Assembly (NCBI GenBank): GCA_949316495.1
Contig: OX439005.1
Span: forward strand, 28,418,217-28,482,216
Direction: 5' to 3'
Source: Amphiduros pacificus
Lineage: Eukaryota > Annelida > Polychaeta > Phyllodocida > Hesionidae
DNA: 64,000 nt
The translations under genes and the position numbers were made by a program. A model generated the notes under the pieces. It made no database searches and was not told the origin of the DNA. It saw only the letters and a list, made by a program, of their open reading frames with translations. Below, in pieces: positions 49,300 to 62,890 of the stretch (position 1 is its first letter; the number at the start of each line of letters is the position of its first letter).

Positions 49300-51915
49300 T
49301 TAACTTACAAAGTCAACAAGGTTCCACCATTGTGATAATTATCATGGGGACATCATTCACCATATTTATCAAACATTTGATAATAGATAGAAGCACTTTT
49401 ACTTGTATCTTGTCTTTGCCGTTATAATGCTGACTTACGTTAAAAACCTATGGCCAAACGGGTCATTTATTGACAGCATTATTCATAAGGATAATGTTTA
49501 CAAAAGAAATGTCAATATGAGTACACTGTTTTCTATCGTCTACATTTACAAAGCACCATGAATATGTTCAAAGCACAATGTTCAATGTTTATCTAACCTC
49601 TTAGCAAAACCGATTTCTACCATTGTAATTTCTATTAATCCATCTTGGGAAAAGGGAAATCTACAAAAACCATGTCTTGAAAAATTAAGTCCTTAAATGA
49701 ATATAAGTTAAGCCAAGCCTATCAGCTGGTATCTGCTTTAACGTGAACCATTTGGTAAAATTATTCTTGGGCATGTGCACATATTCCTAAATTGAACGTA
49801 AACACTAATTTCTTCAGATGTTGTTCACACAACATTGCATGTAAACATTGTCATCTCTTACCTGTGTGTTAACACCCTCCAGACCAACGTTTGAATACAT
49901 TCACATCTTGTCATGACTGATCTCTGAGCCAGATCAGAAATCTAGGAACAAGAACCTGTTGTGGTGAAGGCTAGTGAATGAAAATATAGGTACCACATTT
50001 AGGTAGTTCAAGGCCAAGAATAACAAAAACTATAAGAATAAATAAATAATAATATAGCAGTCTGTGCCTTTTTTTATATGTGCAATAATTATGATATATT
50101 AATGATAGTATACAACATATGATCTCAAATAATATGTACATTTGTGGAGTAAAATATTTCAGATCACATTTATCCTGTTACTTCATATTTTCTTATATAC
50201 AATTGGAATTTTATTTTATCAAATTGTCCAAATCATACATTTCAGAAAACTCTTACTTTTCTTTGAACATTTGTTTGAATAAAGAAAATAAAACAGGCCT
50301 TTTTCAAAACCTTTTGGATTTTCACTTTTTATAATTTTATTCCATATTTATTTGAATTATATCATGACTTGTGTTGATTGTTTCTATCATAATATCATTT
50401 AGAAGTAGGTTGGCCAGGTATATATCTATATACGTGCAAACTTTCATTTTGATTAGTCTGGCAGTTATAGATGTTAAATCTAGCCTAATATATATAGTAG
50501 TACTTTAGTACTTCACAATATGATATCAATGACGTTAGACCAACAATAGTTTCATGCATTTTGTTCACATATTAATGGCATTGGTTGGTGTCGCGGCATG
50601 TACATCGATTGTTGTGTGTTAATACATTTTAATATCAAATATGTTGAATGTGCGTATCTGTGTTTGAAACTAACAAATAGTAAACAAAATGGATTGGTTG
50701 CCAAGTGATAAAAAACCCACAAAGGCATTTATTTCTAACGTAGTTTTTGTAGAACTGGCTGAACAGATCCTAGTTTGATTTTTTTTCTGTACATACAAAA
50801 GATGTCTAAAGGTTATTTTATATTATGCTTTTGATTGCAACATCATTCAAAAGAGATACTTTTGTTTCCAATATCTCAATGTAATGCCTATCAAATAAAT
50901 ATCAATTCGTGTGACATTTTGGTGATAGAACTACATATAAACATTATTTCCCCACTATCTAAGTGCTGCTATGCTTGTAGGTTAGATTATCATTAATGTA
51001 ATAGGCATAAATAATCATTATAATGATGGGATGTTATCTCCAAGGGATATAAAACATGGACCACATCTTATGGTTCTGGGCGGCATGGCAACAATATATA
51101 GACAGCAGCAATGTGTTGGGGGAATACGATGCATTGCTACTGCATTTAATTTGATATGATATATATTGCCAGGAGAAAAAGCTTACCACATTGTTCATCA
51201 GGCCCGAGAACTATAGGAATTTGTTTTTGTATATTGGTTTCGCACAATGGTGAATTTTCTAATTATTTTTCACAAATATTATATTGTAGCGTTGTGACAA
51301 TCACATATACAATTATACAACCATATGGTGCCAATGCTTTTCCGATTGTCAAATCATATGAAGGTAAAAGGCGTGAAGTGAACATATGTAGCCTCGCAGC
51401 GTGTGTTTGTCAGTAACACAAAATCCGACCATCGGCTTCCATCCTTGGCATTTGATATATCAATTTCCCATGCACTATATACAGTTCTCCATCTTGGTAC
51501 ATTATAGTTTTAGTCAGTCACCGTGTGCATTATTTAGCATTAGTTATGACTTATTCTTACCCATTCTGATGCAATTTACAGGCTTTGTTATATGATGATT
51601 TGTGCAGTCAACATGCATTTACATCAGTTATGATTTTCAGGAATATGATATCATTCACAATAGAAACAACACATTCACGAGTGCACAGATAACACTTAAG
51701 GAAAATAGTAAATGACAGTGTCTGTTCCCGGAAAAAAACATTGGTTGAAATGGAACACTATTCTATATGAAAAGGAATGGAAATTCGGAGAGGACTAAAG
51801 GAATTAGTATGATAATTGGTTCACTCTGTGGGGGTGTCTTTGTCTTATTTAACAAAGGAGGTTGGACGCTGTTATATTGTCAATGTAGACTTAACCTAGG
51901 AGGCTTGGTATAAAT
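49300..51915. other. Gene-poor AT-rich stretch
   Basis: Nothing recognised. Confidence 0.45.
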
Positions 51916-51932
51916 CAAGCCATTTGTGTATG

Positions 51933-52088
51933 TTTGTTTGGGATTTACATCACTTTCAACATTATTTCAGTCATTTCGTGATGAGACCTACTTGTAGCAG
52001 ATATAGTGCTGCCTCACTGAAATGTCATGTCGCAGGTCCTTGACATGACAACCCACCCGGTCACAGTTTTACAAGGACAATGGGTTAA
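51933..52088 (-). mobile_element. tRNA-derived SINE, 5'-truncated copy with perfect target duplication
   Basis: Only the tail and part of the body are present (TTTGTTTGGG to CAATGGGTTAA on the plus strand). A perfect 13-bp direct repeat CCATTTGTGTATG flanks it (51,920-51,932 and 52,089-52,101), so the truncation happened at insertion. Confidence 0.9.
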
Positions 52089-53532
52089 CCATTTGTGTAT
52101 GGCAGTTTGTTCACTTGTTGAAAACTTTTGTTCATTTTACGCCTAAATATATAACATAAGCTGTAAAAATACCACAGAGATGTATGTGTATATCTAAAAT
52201 TGTCATATGACTCATTTAACCTTTAAATTGTAAGGTTTTCCTCCGTTTTTACCGTGTTTAAGTAAAGTGTGCGGATGTAGTTTAGAATATGTCAATATCA
52301 ATATTAAAATCAATATTCAAATTTAGCGACAAAGCTGATTAATTATATAATTTTGAACATTTTAAATACGAAGATTTTAATGTGTCACCCGTGAGCACAA
52401 ATTGAAAAAGGCTTTCCAGTCAATAAAATAGCTTTTTCTCATACTAACGTAAGTGTTGACAGAAAAGAGCAATCACTTGATCCAGCCCAGTACAAGCATA
52501 ACATGTTATTTCTCCCTGAGGAGCTGTCATAAATGTATAGATAATGTTTCTGTTGGCAGCCCGGAGTGTAAGGCACTTGTCTCTGAGGGGTTTTCAGTGT
52601 GGATGTAGGCAATGTTTAAGCTGCCCACCTTGGGTAGAGAATGATCTCTAGGCATTAAATACTTCTGTAAATTAGATCCATAACCTACTGCTGGTATTAC
52701 AGCCGTAACTCATAAACCTAAATGAAAAAAACGATATATTCAGACGCTTTTTCATTGTAAGAAAAATCATCAATTATATGCAATACATAATGGCGGCAAT
52801 AGTGTGTTGCAGTTTGCTCTTTATGGATGATGGGTGAGCGATAAGATGTCATTATGTGCTCACGGCCAGTGTGGTGGAAGGATAAGCGACACAAGGAGGG
52901 CATCAACCACCATTAAAGCCCTGCAGAGGAAGTCAATGTACGTGTCTGTGTATAGCTCAGTTAGGCCCTGCCACTCTTACTACTATATACATGTAGGCTC
53001 ATACAGGAAGCGCACGTACACATGACTCGGTCAACCATACAACAGATTCCATGTGAATTTACAGACAATGCTTTGTTTTATGGCAAAATTTTGACGTTAT
53101 CACTCTTTTTAAAATTTTCAAAATTGAACTTCATTATAGTTGTGACTATATTGTATATTTTTCGCTGAACAATTTGTTTTTTCTATCACCAGACGCATAT
53201 TTTGTTTAATATTCTATAATTCTGATTTATTATAATGTAATTTCAGCCTTTTTTGCTTTCCTGGTATAGCTTATCTTGCCAAAGTGTCCTTTTTACAAAC
53301 AAATAAATGTATACCTTTGGATATCGACTCATTCAACAGTACAATAAAAATACAGCCTACGCTGACGCTCGTTCAATCCTTAAACTGAGTCAATATTGTG
53401 GTCTATGCTTTGAAGGAAACATGAAGACTATGGTAGCAACGGTAAGCATAAATATGTCAATGCTGACAACTAGAATGCCCTGGGTGTTGAGTTATATTAT
53501 TCTCGTGTACTTCTCATCTTTTGTCATCCCTT

Positions 53533-53616
53533 ATATACTGATACATTGGAATCCTCCTTTCACTATTTTTCTTGATATACTGATACGTTGGAATCCTCCA
53601 TTCACAATTCACTGTT
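53533..53616 (+). repeat. 42-bp tandem duplication
   Basis: ATATACTGATACATTGGAAT and following bases occur twice, 42 bp apart, with few changes. Confidence 0.85.
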
Positions 53617-56600
53617 TTTATCTATCACAGCTTTCAGGTAGCTCTTCTCCTGAGAATTTCAAAGATTTATATTTCTCGTCTTAAAGCGACATATTTTATG
53701 ACGGGGGCCTATAGATATGACCCCGGTCTCCGCGGACTGGTTACAGCGGACACATCAAATATCACAGGACGGCAGATTGCTTAGCCCTCCGCTGGACCTG
53801 CTGCGGTGGAGTAGCAATTAATAGCAGAAGGCCGAGGGCATCCACTGACGACATATTCATTGGCTTCATGGAGGGCATTGACCATCAGCCAGCTTCATGA
53901 ATATATCTACATGCCATGGAGAGATAGCACACAGGCTGTTGCCTTGCTAGCCTTGCTTACATTTGTATTTGGGTGATTCGGGGACTTATATGACATAATG
54001 GCAAATTGAAATGTGCTTAAACGACTAATGCATATCAGTTCTCTAACATAAGGGCTTCGTCTGTTAATTATTAAAGGGATAAAGATTGGATAAAATGGTA
54101 GATTTATCCGTCTTAAAGGACACAATAACTGACGTTAGGGGGGTGGGAGTTCGTGATATACCCTTTGATCTATGATGAGTTTATTTAGTATTGAGTCATA
54201 TACTATTTGGTGGCAATCTAATAAAGTATATATGTGATATGTTTGAGGTAAGAAATCGGACAACAACCCTCTTTAAGTTATTGTTTCTTCTCTATAGAAC
54301 CGTTTTTATCATGCAACATTATATCTATAAACCAACACTATTATTTCAAGACAGGAACAATATGTGACATTTAGCCATTGTTCAAATACTATATCTGTTG
54401 CGCATATGAGAATCTGAGAATTCTACTTGTGGTTATCAACCTACATTGTAAAGTAGAGTTGAATATCCTCTTTGAGCATTCTGGCATTGAAGATTGTACG
54501 GTTTGTTAGCAAAGTATTTGGCAACAAATGTGTCTGCGTTATTTGCATCATATGTATATCTTCATGAGTGAATTTATTTTGTTACCTGTGATCATCTCTG
54601 ATGAATTATAGCGTGTTTAAAAGGACATTACACAACTATCAATTACATTGAGTATTTCATTGCATGGCAACCAAGTTGAGTAGAGACCCATTCTATAACC
54701 GTTTCTGAACCAAACAGATCCAGACATTGAGACATACCATGTAATGGATTATTTATTACTCAATATTCCAAACGTTATAATCACGTCAGTGTCCCCTATA
54801 ATATTATCACATATAATGGAGGCCCTAAATGTCCTGGTAGATGCCCTAATTGTTCAAGTATGTAAATAATATTTAACAGTTCTGTGCTCCAAATCTCCCA
54901 AATATTCATGGCGTCTGCGGTTAATGCAGGTACAATAGTGTCAAAGCGTTTCTGTGTCTATGAACCTGACAGGTTTTATAACACATTAGTAAGCTGCAGA
55001 TAAGGTCTCCAATGGCAGGGCCAAGATCTTTGTCAGGCAACAGACCGGGTGCACATGACAACGCCCCTTTCAGACAATTTGTGTTATATCTTAGGATGCA
55101 GGGAAGTTTTATTGCTCTCATGCGGTCACTAGGAAGTGTTAAAATTTCATGTGATGGCGATATTTCACGTGAAGTGAATAGGAGAAAGTACCCTTGAATA
55201 TTTTACTATACAGATACTTTTAGCCGCAGCAAAAAAAAAACATTCATTTCGTTATTTTGATGTCTTCAGATAGAAGAGGAAGTCCATTAGATAACACAGT
55301 TGATAAACAATTGATATGTGGTTATAACGGTGGAGGACGACATGGGAGAAGACCACCACATGTCAATCAAAGTGAGAACCAATGGAATTTCCTTATGGAA
55401 TTTCCCTCTGGTATTCCTTCTGGAATTCTTTCTGGAATTCCTCCTTGAAATATATGCAAAACTTCCATATTCCTTTTTTGGCTTAAAACCAGTTCCAATT
55501 TATTGCACGGACCTTACCTATTAAAAAAGCAGTGTTGCTTGGGATATAAGTGTATCATTGCATTCACCTGATAGGATTTGTCGATTGCTGTGTCGTTTGT
55601 GATGCGGCGCATGTTTGTGTCTGGGCCTTATGTTGATAGTTATCTGAGACAAGGGCGGCCCTGTCTGGGGCCCTGGTATTCAGACAATGAACCTGTGCTG
55701 GCATTAAGCTCATCTCTAATGTCCCCCATGATGCATACAATAGGAGACACTGAGATAAATAAAATAGTAAAAATAAATAGTATATATTAAGATTATTTAC
55801 GATATTCATTCATGTTTTCAACGCGAAATGCATTAATCAGGAAATCAACATGATCCTTCCTCTTGTATGTTTGGCATTAAATGAGTACAAATATACCATG
55901 TGGTGTAGTTTCTACCTCTGTTGTATAAGTGGTCCCAAGTGCAATGTTGAAACAGAGGAAGAGGTTATGAAAGCTTGCACTGAGGCATGATGGGAAGGGG
56001 ACGCTTCGTGCAGACTTTATTCACACCACCAGACATATGAGGAGCACTTCTGATCAATAACCATTTGTGGCTTATTCATCTGTAGAATACACACCACTCT
56101 GACTGTAGAGTCACCCTCTTTCTATAGCTTCCTGCTCTCATGTTTTGCCTACTCGCATTTCTCTGTATTTTCTGTAAGCAGTCCGTGTGAGAGTAGATCT
56201 ATGACATAAAGGCATGCCACGTGTCCAATTTTATATTTATTATTAAAATATTCAAGTTTTTCTTTCAAGCTCTTTTCTTGGTATTTACTTATATTACTCA
56301 AATCTTCTCGTCATATCTCAAATATATTTATGATAACTTGCTATCTTTAATATATTTTATTGTGTATTTATATATATCTACTTTAGCAAATTATCTAACC
56401 ACCATAAGGAAAGTGAAGTAGATCTAATAACCAACTAATAAGAAATACTTATCGCATAATCATTTAAACATATATGGAGAATAATATCATATGTCATTTA
56501 GATGTATCCGCTGGGTAAAAGCTATATTTGGTATTAATGATAAACATCAAAGAGAAAACAGCGGTGATACAAGTGATTGATGATTACACCTGTCATTAGA

Positions 56601-57052
56601 TTCCACAGGTCGACGCAGCAGCCCAATTCTCACTGCTCGAGTTGGCTATGTTGCCACCTGGTGCGATAAAACCTGTCACTCATGGGTGAACTTTTAGACA
56701 CGCAATGGTAGCGCATAACAGTAAAAAGAATGTTGATTGACATATCATTTCATTTCAATCAATTTTATTAACCCACGACCGATTACTTTTTTGTACTTTT
56801 TTTTCGTACATTTGTTGTTAAAATATTAATGTACGCCCTTAACATCATTCGGAATGGTAGTGTTTTAACTTAAGTAGTAAAACTTGTGAAATATTCTATA
56901 TTTTACTGAAAACATTTGTGCATATATTCCAAAATACCAATCCAATTCGATCTGTGGCAAATACCTGATGACCTCGGCGTGGTAAGTGATAACATGACAC
57001 TCACATTTGAGTTTTTTCTATGCCATATATAGGCATTAAACGCCGATGTTTC

Positions 57053-57134
57053 AAGTTGAATATCGCACAAAATAATCGAGTTGAATATCACACAAAAACG
57101 GTGAGTTGAATATCACACAAAAACGGCGAGTTGT
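57053..57134 (+). repeat. ~25-bp tandem repeat, three copies
   Basis: GAGTTGAATATCACACAAAA plus ACGG-type endings. Confidence 0.85.
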
Positions 57135-58949
57135 CTAGAGTCATGGTAAAATCATACAAAATCATTTAAAGGAAAGACATACAAAAATTAAGGAGAGCAT
57201 TACGTGCAACATAAACTCACGCAGTTTACCCTGTGTAAATTCCCAGTTGAATTATTTTAAACCTAAAAATGCTTTATTGTTGGACATATTCAATATACCA
57301 AAGAAAAATAAAGTTCAAAAGGTAATGTATCATACAAAACCAAATTGTTAATAGTGCAGTGCAATGATATTGAATAACAGGCAAAACATATCGATGACTA
57401 TCCCACACCATTATATGTTAAAATGGAATGAATGCTTGGTCTATATTGCTGCACAGCGGCGATAACAGAGACTTGAGGTTTGGAACACAGCCAGTCAGCA
57501 TTGTCATTTGTCATGTGCCCTAACTGCCATGTGATGTATCACTTTTTTTATCTTCAGGTTCTCACACGAATTGCGTATTGTTAGAACAAGATTTACTGCA
57601 CATATCAAACATAAGATAGGTATTGGCAAACCGGGAATGGCCTTTTGTTATCGTTAGGTGTAACATCGGAAAACGAATTTGATAGGAACTAAATGTCTTG
57701 TATTCTGCAGGAGGTCAACATGAAGTACTACATTATGACTTTAAAGTATTATATATACTCTATGGTGTATCTACATTGTGTGCTCTCTAGGCTTAAGGCC
57801 AATATAGAATACTCATTCTGACAGTGGTGTATCTGAACTGAAAAGTGTAAATGGGTTTTGCCTTTCATCTTCCATTCTGACATAACACGCATGCGCAGAC
57901 GTGTATCCTACCTATGTAAACCAATACACTGTATTCATCAAATGCATATGGCGCATGCCTGGTCCTCTACACCATCATCATCACTAACAAATTAAATGGG
58001 CATAAATAAAATAATATTACTCATATTAATAAGAGAAAGATGGGGCCTTTTCATACATTAATATAATATAATATAAATATGTAGAACAATAACACATACC
58101 TGAATTGGCATAATCAAATCAACATTTACATTTAGACTAATAAGCTGTCTAGACTAATAAGGAATTTCTTATATAAATATTCAAAAAAGCGAATCAAAAA
58201 GCGAGTCTGATACAGCAGTCGGTATCTTTGCGTGACAGAGGCATGTTAGGCTAAAACATATGGGAATTAATTTATGGAGTCAGATTAGCAGATATCTAAA
58301 TCGTACTGCACACATTCAAAGGTTTTCAGTATATCTGAGACTTTGGTTTCTGGATTTGAAATTTGCCAATGTTCACTAAAGGAAATTAGCCAGTGGTCTA
58401 CGACATGGGGCAATTTTAAACATTGATGAATTCGCATGGTCTGCATTATAAAGAAACAAAAAATAGACTATTCTGGATTGGTATCGCAACAGTCTTTAAA
58501 TGATTCTCAGCATTTACTAAAATGTCATCTATGGGTTAATACCGGATGCATTTGATTCTTTTTATCAAATAAAACACCTTATTTTCACTTAATCTTCATG
58601 CGCCAGCTCTATTTAAAAATGACCTCCCCTTGTATCCCGACAATTATGTTATGTATTCATCAACATGAACATCGAATAAATACTTTTAATTGATAAAGAT
58701 GGTACATCTTTCATAAAATTGAGGAGTAATAGCCTGTTTTTACATTATCGAGTGGTGAATACTTAACTGAGATGCACTTATTTGTTCTAACTACAAATAT
58801 AAAGTGCTTAAAAGTCACAAGTGTATGGTAAGACCCAATGTGTCAAAAAGCAATACCTAATAAAGAAACGATGTTCAATTTTGTAATGAAAATTTAGCTT
58901 TTTATTATGCTGGTAATGTATATATACTATGTGGACGAAACAGTGTACA

Positions 58950-59189
58950 TTATATACTGGTCTTAGCAGCATAGATGAAGAAAACCCTGGTCTCATCACA
59001 CATGTACAGATAACCCTCAATATCTCCAAAACTGAAGAGTTCACCAGCCAAAAGTATGGAGAGCTGTGCCTGTGTGCATAAGAACACCAGATCCGTCCGA
59101 TTAAGTTGTATCAATGCAATAAATGCGCCTTGATGTCGCGTGGGATCTGACTGCACCAGAACTGCCGACTTTGACTCCCTGGCCAACAT
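58950..59189 (-). other. Coding-like open segment, unassigned
   Basis: An ATG-led frame of 79 codons has a balanced amino-acid composition and less A+T bias than its flanks, including FLCTQAQLSILLAGELFSF. I found no convincing splice sites or homology. It may be an exon, an old exon, or a conserved non-coding island that happens to be open. Confidence 0.18.
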
Positions 59190-59887
59190 TCACCCTTTAC
59201 ACACTAGTATTCTGCTCCTATGGCTTTCTGATGAATATACATATTCAATACATTGACATATCGTTGATAATATGATCTACTTTTCCTATTTAAATAGGCC
59301 TACTAATTTACGACACTAGATTGCACGATAGTAGACATGCAGGAGTATATTTGAGACACTCACATATTTACGTGCTAACCGATATTGCATCGAACCGACG
59401 GGATTATCATGATGTACCAATTATGTGTAGATTGATTCAGTTTGTACCTGTTAAGTTGATGTCAGTCTCCATTTAATTAAGATGAGGGGAATATGACTTT
59501 ATATTTCAACATGTACCTGTGTCTAGATCATATACACTGCGCCTTATGCCCAGGAGTTGTCATCACTGGCTTGCAGAGAGTGCATTTCCGCTTGTCAAGG
59601 TTAATCACAAGAGCTCCACAGATAAAATATCGGTAAATTAGATAATATGACATTACAGTGGATGTCACGTGTACTTAAGATGCGTACGCACGTGTTGGTG
59701 CGGCATTGTGGGAATAGATTTTTCAGCCTTACAATAGGGACCTACTAATTCTTGTCCTGCAGAGAGAGGCTGTGGTGCTCAGCCATATGGGGAATATCAT
59801 GATGCGTTTAAAATGTCCACCTAATTGTCAGCGGACAAGCAAGGACTAGATTGCTTTTAATTTGGCGGCTAGAGCAAAAATACTTTA

Positions 59888-59975
59888 TTTTAAAAATATA
59901 CAGATTATTAGGACGGGGGAAACATTCTTAGCTAAGAATGTTTCCCCCGTCCTAATAATCTGTATATTTTTAAAA
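59888..59975. repeat. Perfect 88-bp palindrome with no spacer
   Basis: Base-by-base comparison around the centre between 59,931 and 59,932 shows 44 matched pairs without interruption. A second perfect palindrome of 20 bp (AAAAATTCTATAGAATTTTT, 59,973-59,992) overlaps its right edge. Confidence 0.95.
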
Positions 59976-61349
59976 AATTCTATAGAATTTTTCCCATTTT
60001 TCTTTTCTACAGTTGAGACCAATGCCAAATACTTTCTACAGAAAACATATCATTGAACCCACATTACATGCATAACATAAGCCTGAATCCCGGCTACATC
60101 TTTGTCACAATGAATTCCTTCTCTACTAAAACATTAAGAACTATCAATGTGGCGTAAATAGCTTATCCAATATAGTAACCGACTCCATCTTCCCTACATT
60201 TTCTCAAGAGGTCTTAAACTGGGGCTATATTTATATGAGCAAAATGAGGCAGTGAATGTTCCAGGTGTCTGTGCGCGTGAGTAGAAAGTCGATGCGAGTG
60301 TTAGTATATTTTGAAGAGCAAAAAGAATTACCTAAAAGTGTCCCCCTTACTGTATAAGCTATGCACACAAATCAGTACAGTTGGCAATGATAAGAAAGAC
60401 CTTTTCCTGGTCTAAATGTCAAGGCCTGGTGTGGTGTACTTGTAGGTAAAATACACAAGTATAGAAAATGCATCATCTCTCAGGAGAAGAACACAAATTG
60501 TCTTGTCGCATCTCTTATGATATATATGTCTTTCAAATACCTGTCTGTATTGAAACATAATACAGCAAGTCATGGAAAATAGCAAACCTTTCAAGTTCTG
60601 TGGTTGTAGATCGAATATACATGGAGCTAGGAATATATATGGGGTGGGTCCATACTCATCCTTTGCGGAGCATATAGGAGAATGCCTCAGACAGTATATG
60701 GATGTGGTGAGGGTCAGGTGTGGCATGGTGTGGACCCACATGGGCTTGTATGTAATCTCTTGTTGAGCAACATGATGGGGGAGATGACAGTGCCGAGGTG
60801 ATAAGTTATATAGATGAGGTCTGTGCCATCTCTTCTGTTTGCTCACGACTGCCTGTGTATAAATAGAGACCACCTGTACTCATCTTCTTTATGCATGGAC
60901 CGACATTAACAAAGATATCGTAATTTGTGTGGCTTAATGGTCAGAATGGTCTCAGAAAATTACTTGCTTAGATTGGTTCATATGCTGCTAGGGTTCTGGG
61001 CGCGTTCCATTCGCTGTTCTCATCGTAACTCACAGAAAATCCGCAAAATGTTGATTGATGTCATTGTCACGTTCACTACCTCAGCATTAGGTCTACCATT
61101 CCCACTGCGATACTTATGAACATATCTTTGAGACACCCAGTGTTCATTGACATGCTATACCGCTTGTATATTCTGATTTGTGATCATATTTCATTGATGT
61201 GTAAAGTTCAAAGATTGTGTGTTGCTGTGACCAAAGCCAACAGATCAGATATTCATTTGTGAGGATTTGAAGTAGATATAACTTTATGACGACATTGATA
61301 GTATTAATGCCAGACATAGAAAGAACTGACACTCAACATGTATAGGTCT

Positions 61350-61425
61350 CCCAATATGGATAAGACTAACTCCCAGTATGGACAAGGCTGAAACCCAGCA
61401 TGGATAGGACTAACTCCCAGTATGT
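61350..61425 (+). repeat. ~27-bp tandem repeat, three copies
   Basis: ACTCCCAGTATGGACAAGGC and ACCCAGCATGGATAGGACTA variants. Confidence 0.7.
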
Positions 61426-61481
61426 TAATCCCTCACTCGCTTTTATCTCTTCAGGCACAGATTATCTACTAACAAGAAGGA

Positions 61482-61510
61482 GATTAGCCGCCATCTGATG
61501 GCTATTAATC
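61482..61510. promoter_or_regulatory. Palindromic bHLH/homeodomain-type composite site
   Basis: GATTAG..CCATCTGATGG..TTAATC is symmetric at 11 of 14 paired positions. It has two overlapping E-boxes (CATCTG/CAGATG) at the centre and GATTA/TAATC homeodomain sites outside. It lies in an island of complex sequence (about 61,430-61,620). Confidence 0.35.
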
Positions 61511-62674
61511 TTGTTATGACAAGATATGGCTCCTTATCGTGTTCCATTCGTTCATGTCCAGACATCACAGTCTTACAATCTGAAGCCAAGTTGGCTGGCT
61601 CCCTTATTAATCTGCTCAGATTTTGGCATTGGACCGGATCGTAGAAAAAGTATTTTGCATGATTAGAGAGGAGGGTTGTGAAACATCAAAACAGTCTCTG
61701 AATGCTGGTAATTCTTTAAAAAAAATGTTGTCTTTGAAAATTAACTTTGTTCTCTTGACAAAATATTAATGAATATGAGAAGCAATAACTCAATTGAGGT
61801 CATATGTCATAGAAGTTTGGGTCATCACTGTCTTTGATGTCACGACAGGAACTCTGTTAATTAAGTTTGGTAAATATGGTAAATATGGTATAGCACATGT
61901 ATAAATAATTATATGTATTAATATACTTGGATGTCTCGCATTGCTTTTTTAGTATGATAAACAGTGTATTGTTAGACTAAATATGATGCGGTCTCATCTG
62001 TATATAAGTTATAATAACTTGACCGTTTTAAAATCTGTTCTGGGGAGGATTTCACTGTCCGTGACAGCTGTTCTCCTTGGGGGATACCTTGAAGACAGTG
62101 AACTACCCGCTTCTCCGGATCCAGCTCGGTCTAAATCTACACTCAGCTCTGCGTTCTGAGTAGATCGATATGCAGCGGTCTGCGGCCTGCTTTAATTCTC
62201 TATTGTTTGTTCTCTTAAAGAAACATTGCTCTAAAAATGCAAAGTTGTGAAAGCTAGAATTTAATAATCATTAAGTGTAAATTTATGAGATGGGTAACGG
62301 TATATCGATATGTGTGACTGAAGAACTGAAGAACACAGTCAGGGATGAAATTGATTTACAATAACTCAATGGAGCCGCTTGACCAAAAAATAAATTGCAT
62401 GCATGAGATAATTACAGTGATATAACGATCATACAATGTCTAATATTTTGTTTATATTGACTGCAAACCCTGCCATATAAATATGATAAAAATAAAACAT
62501 AACATGAAATATTTTAGTCTCCAATATGACTTAATTTGATATGGCAGGGAGAAATATTTTGAGTTGAAGAGAACACGATAACAGTAAAAATTTAAGTCTA
62601 CACTTCGGAGCACAACCTAAATTCACATCCTTTGTCCAGAAAATATGAGAGGTATATAGCATTTATTTGCCTCT

Positions 62675-62890
62675 TCCTGTTGGTGCCAAAGTATCTGGTT
62701 ATTGTTGGTGCCAGGGTGTTCTACGTATCTGGTTATATGATAAATGACAGCGACAGATCGAGTTGTGTGAGTATTTGGTCATTATGGGTTATTATAGGAG
62801 AGTTCTGAGTATTTGTTTTTATCATTATTATTTGTGCCAGAGCATGGTGGTCATTTGCCTATTGTTGGTACCAGGGTATTTGGTTGTTGG
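62675..62890 (+). repeat. Loose repeat of GTTGGTGCCAGGGT motifs
   Basis: Four or five irregularly spaced copies of GTTGGTGCCAGGGTGTT or close variants, with GTATCTGGTTAT between some. Confidence 0.5.

Larger units (their letters stand above)
52105..59885. other. Gene-poor stretch with complex islands
   Basis: Islands of balanced composition at 52,550-52,660, 52,790-52,930, 53,740-53,900, 54,960-55,160, 56,590-56,710 and 57,440-57,550 contain E-box and TAAT-type words but no convincing frames. Confidence 0.35.

Noticed and set aside
53307-53684. 125-codon plus-strand frame
   Set aside because: It contains a 42-bp tandem duplication that keeps the frame open; no domain recognised.
60412-60873. 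153-codon minus-strand frame
   Set aside because: Composition is scattered, with no recognised domain, no leader and no supporting splice or poly(A) signals. Length alone is not enough.
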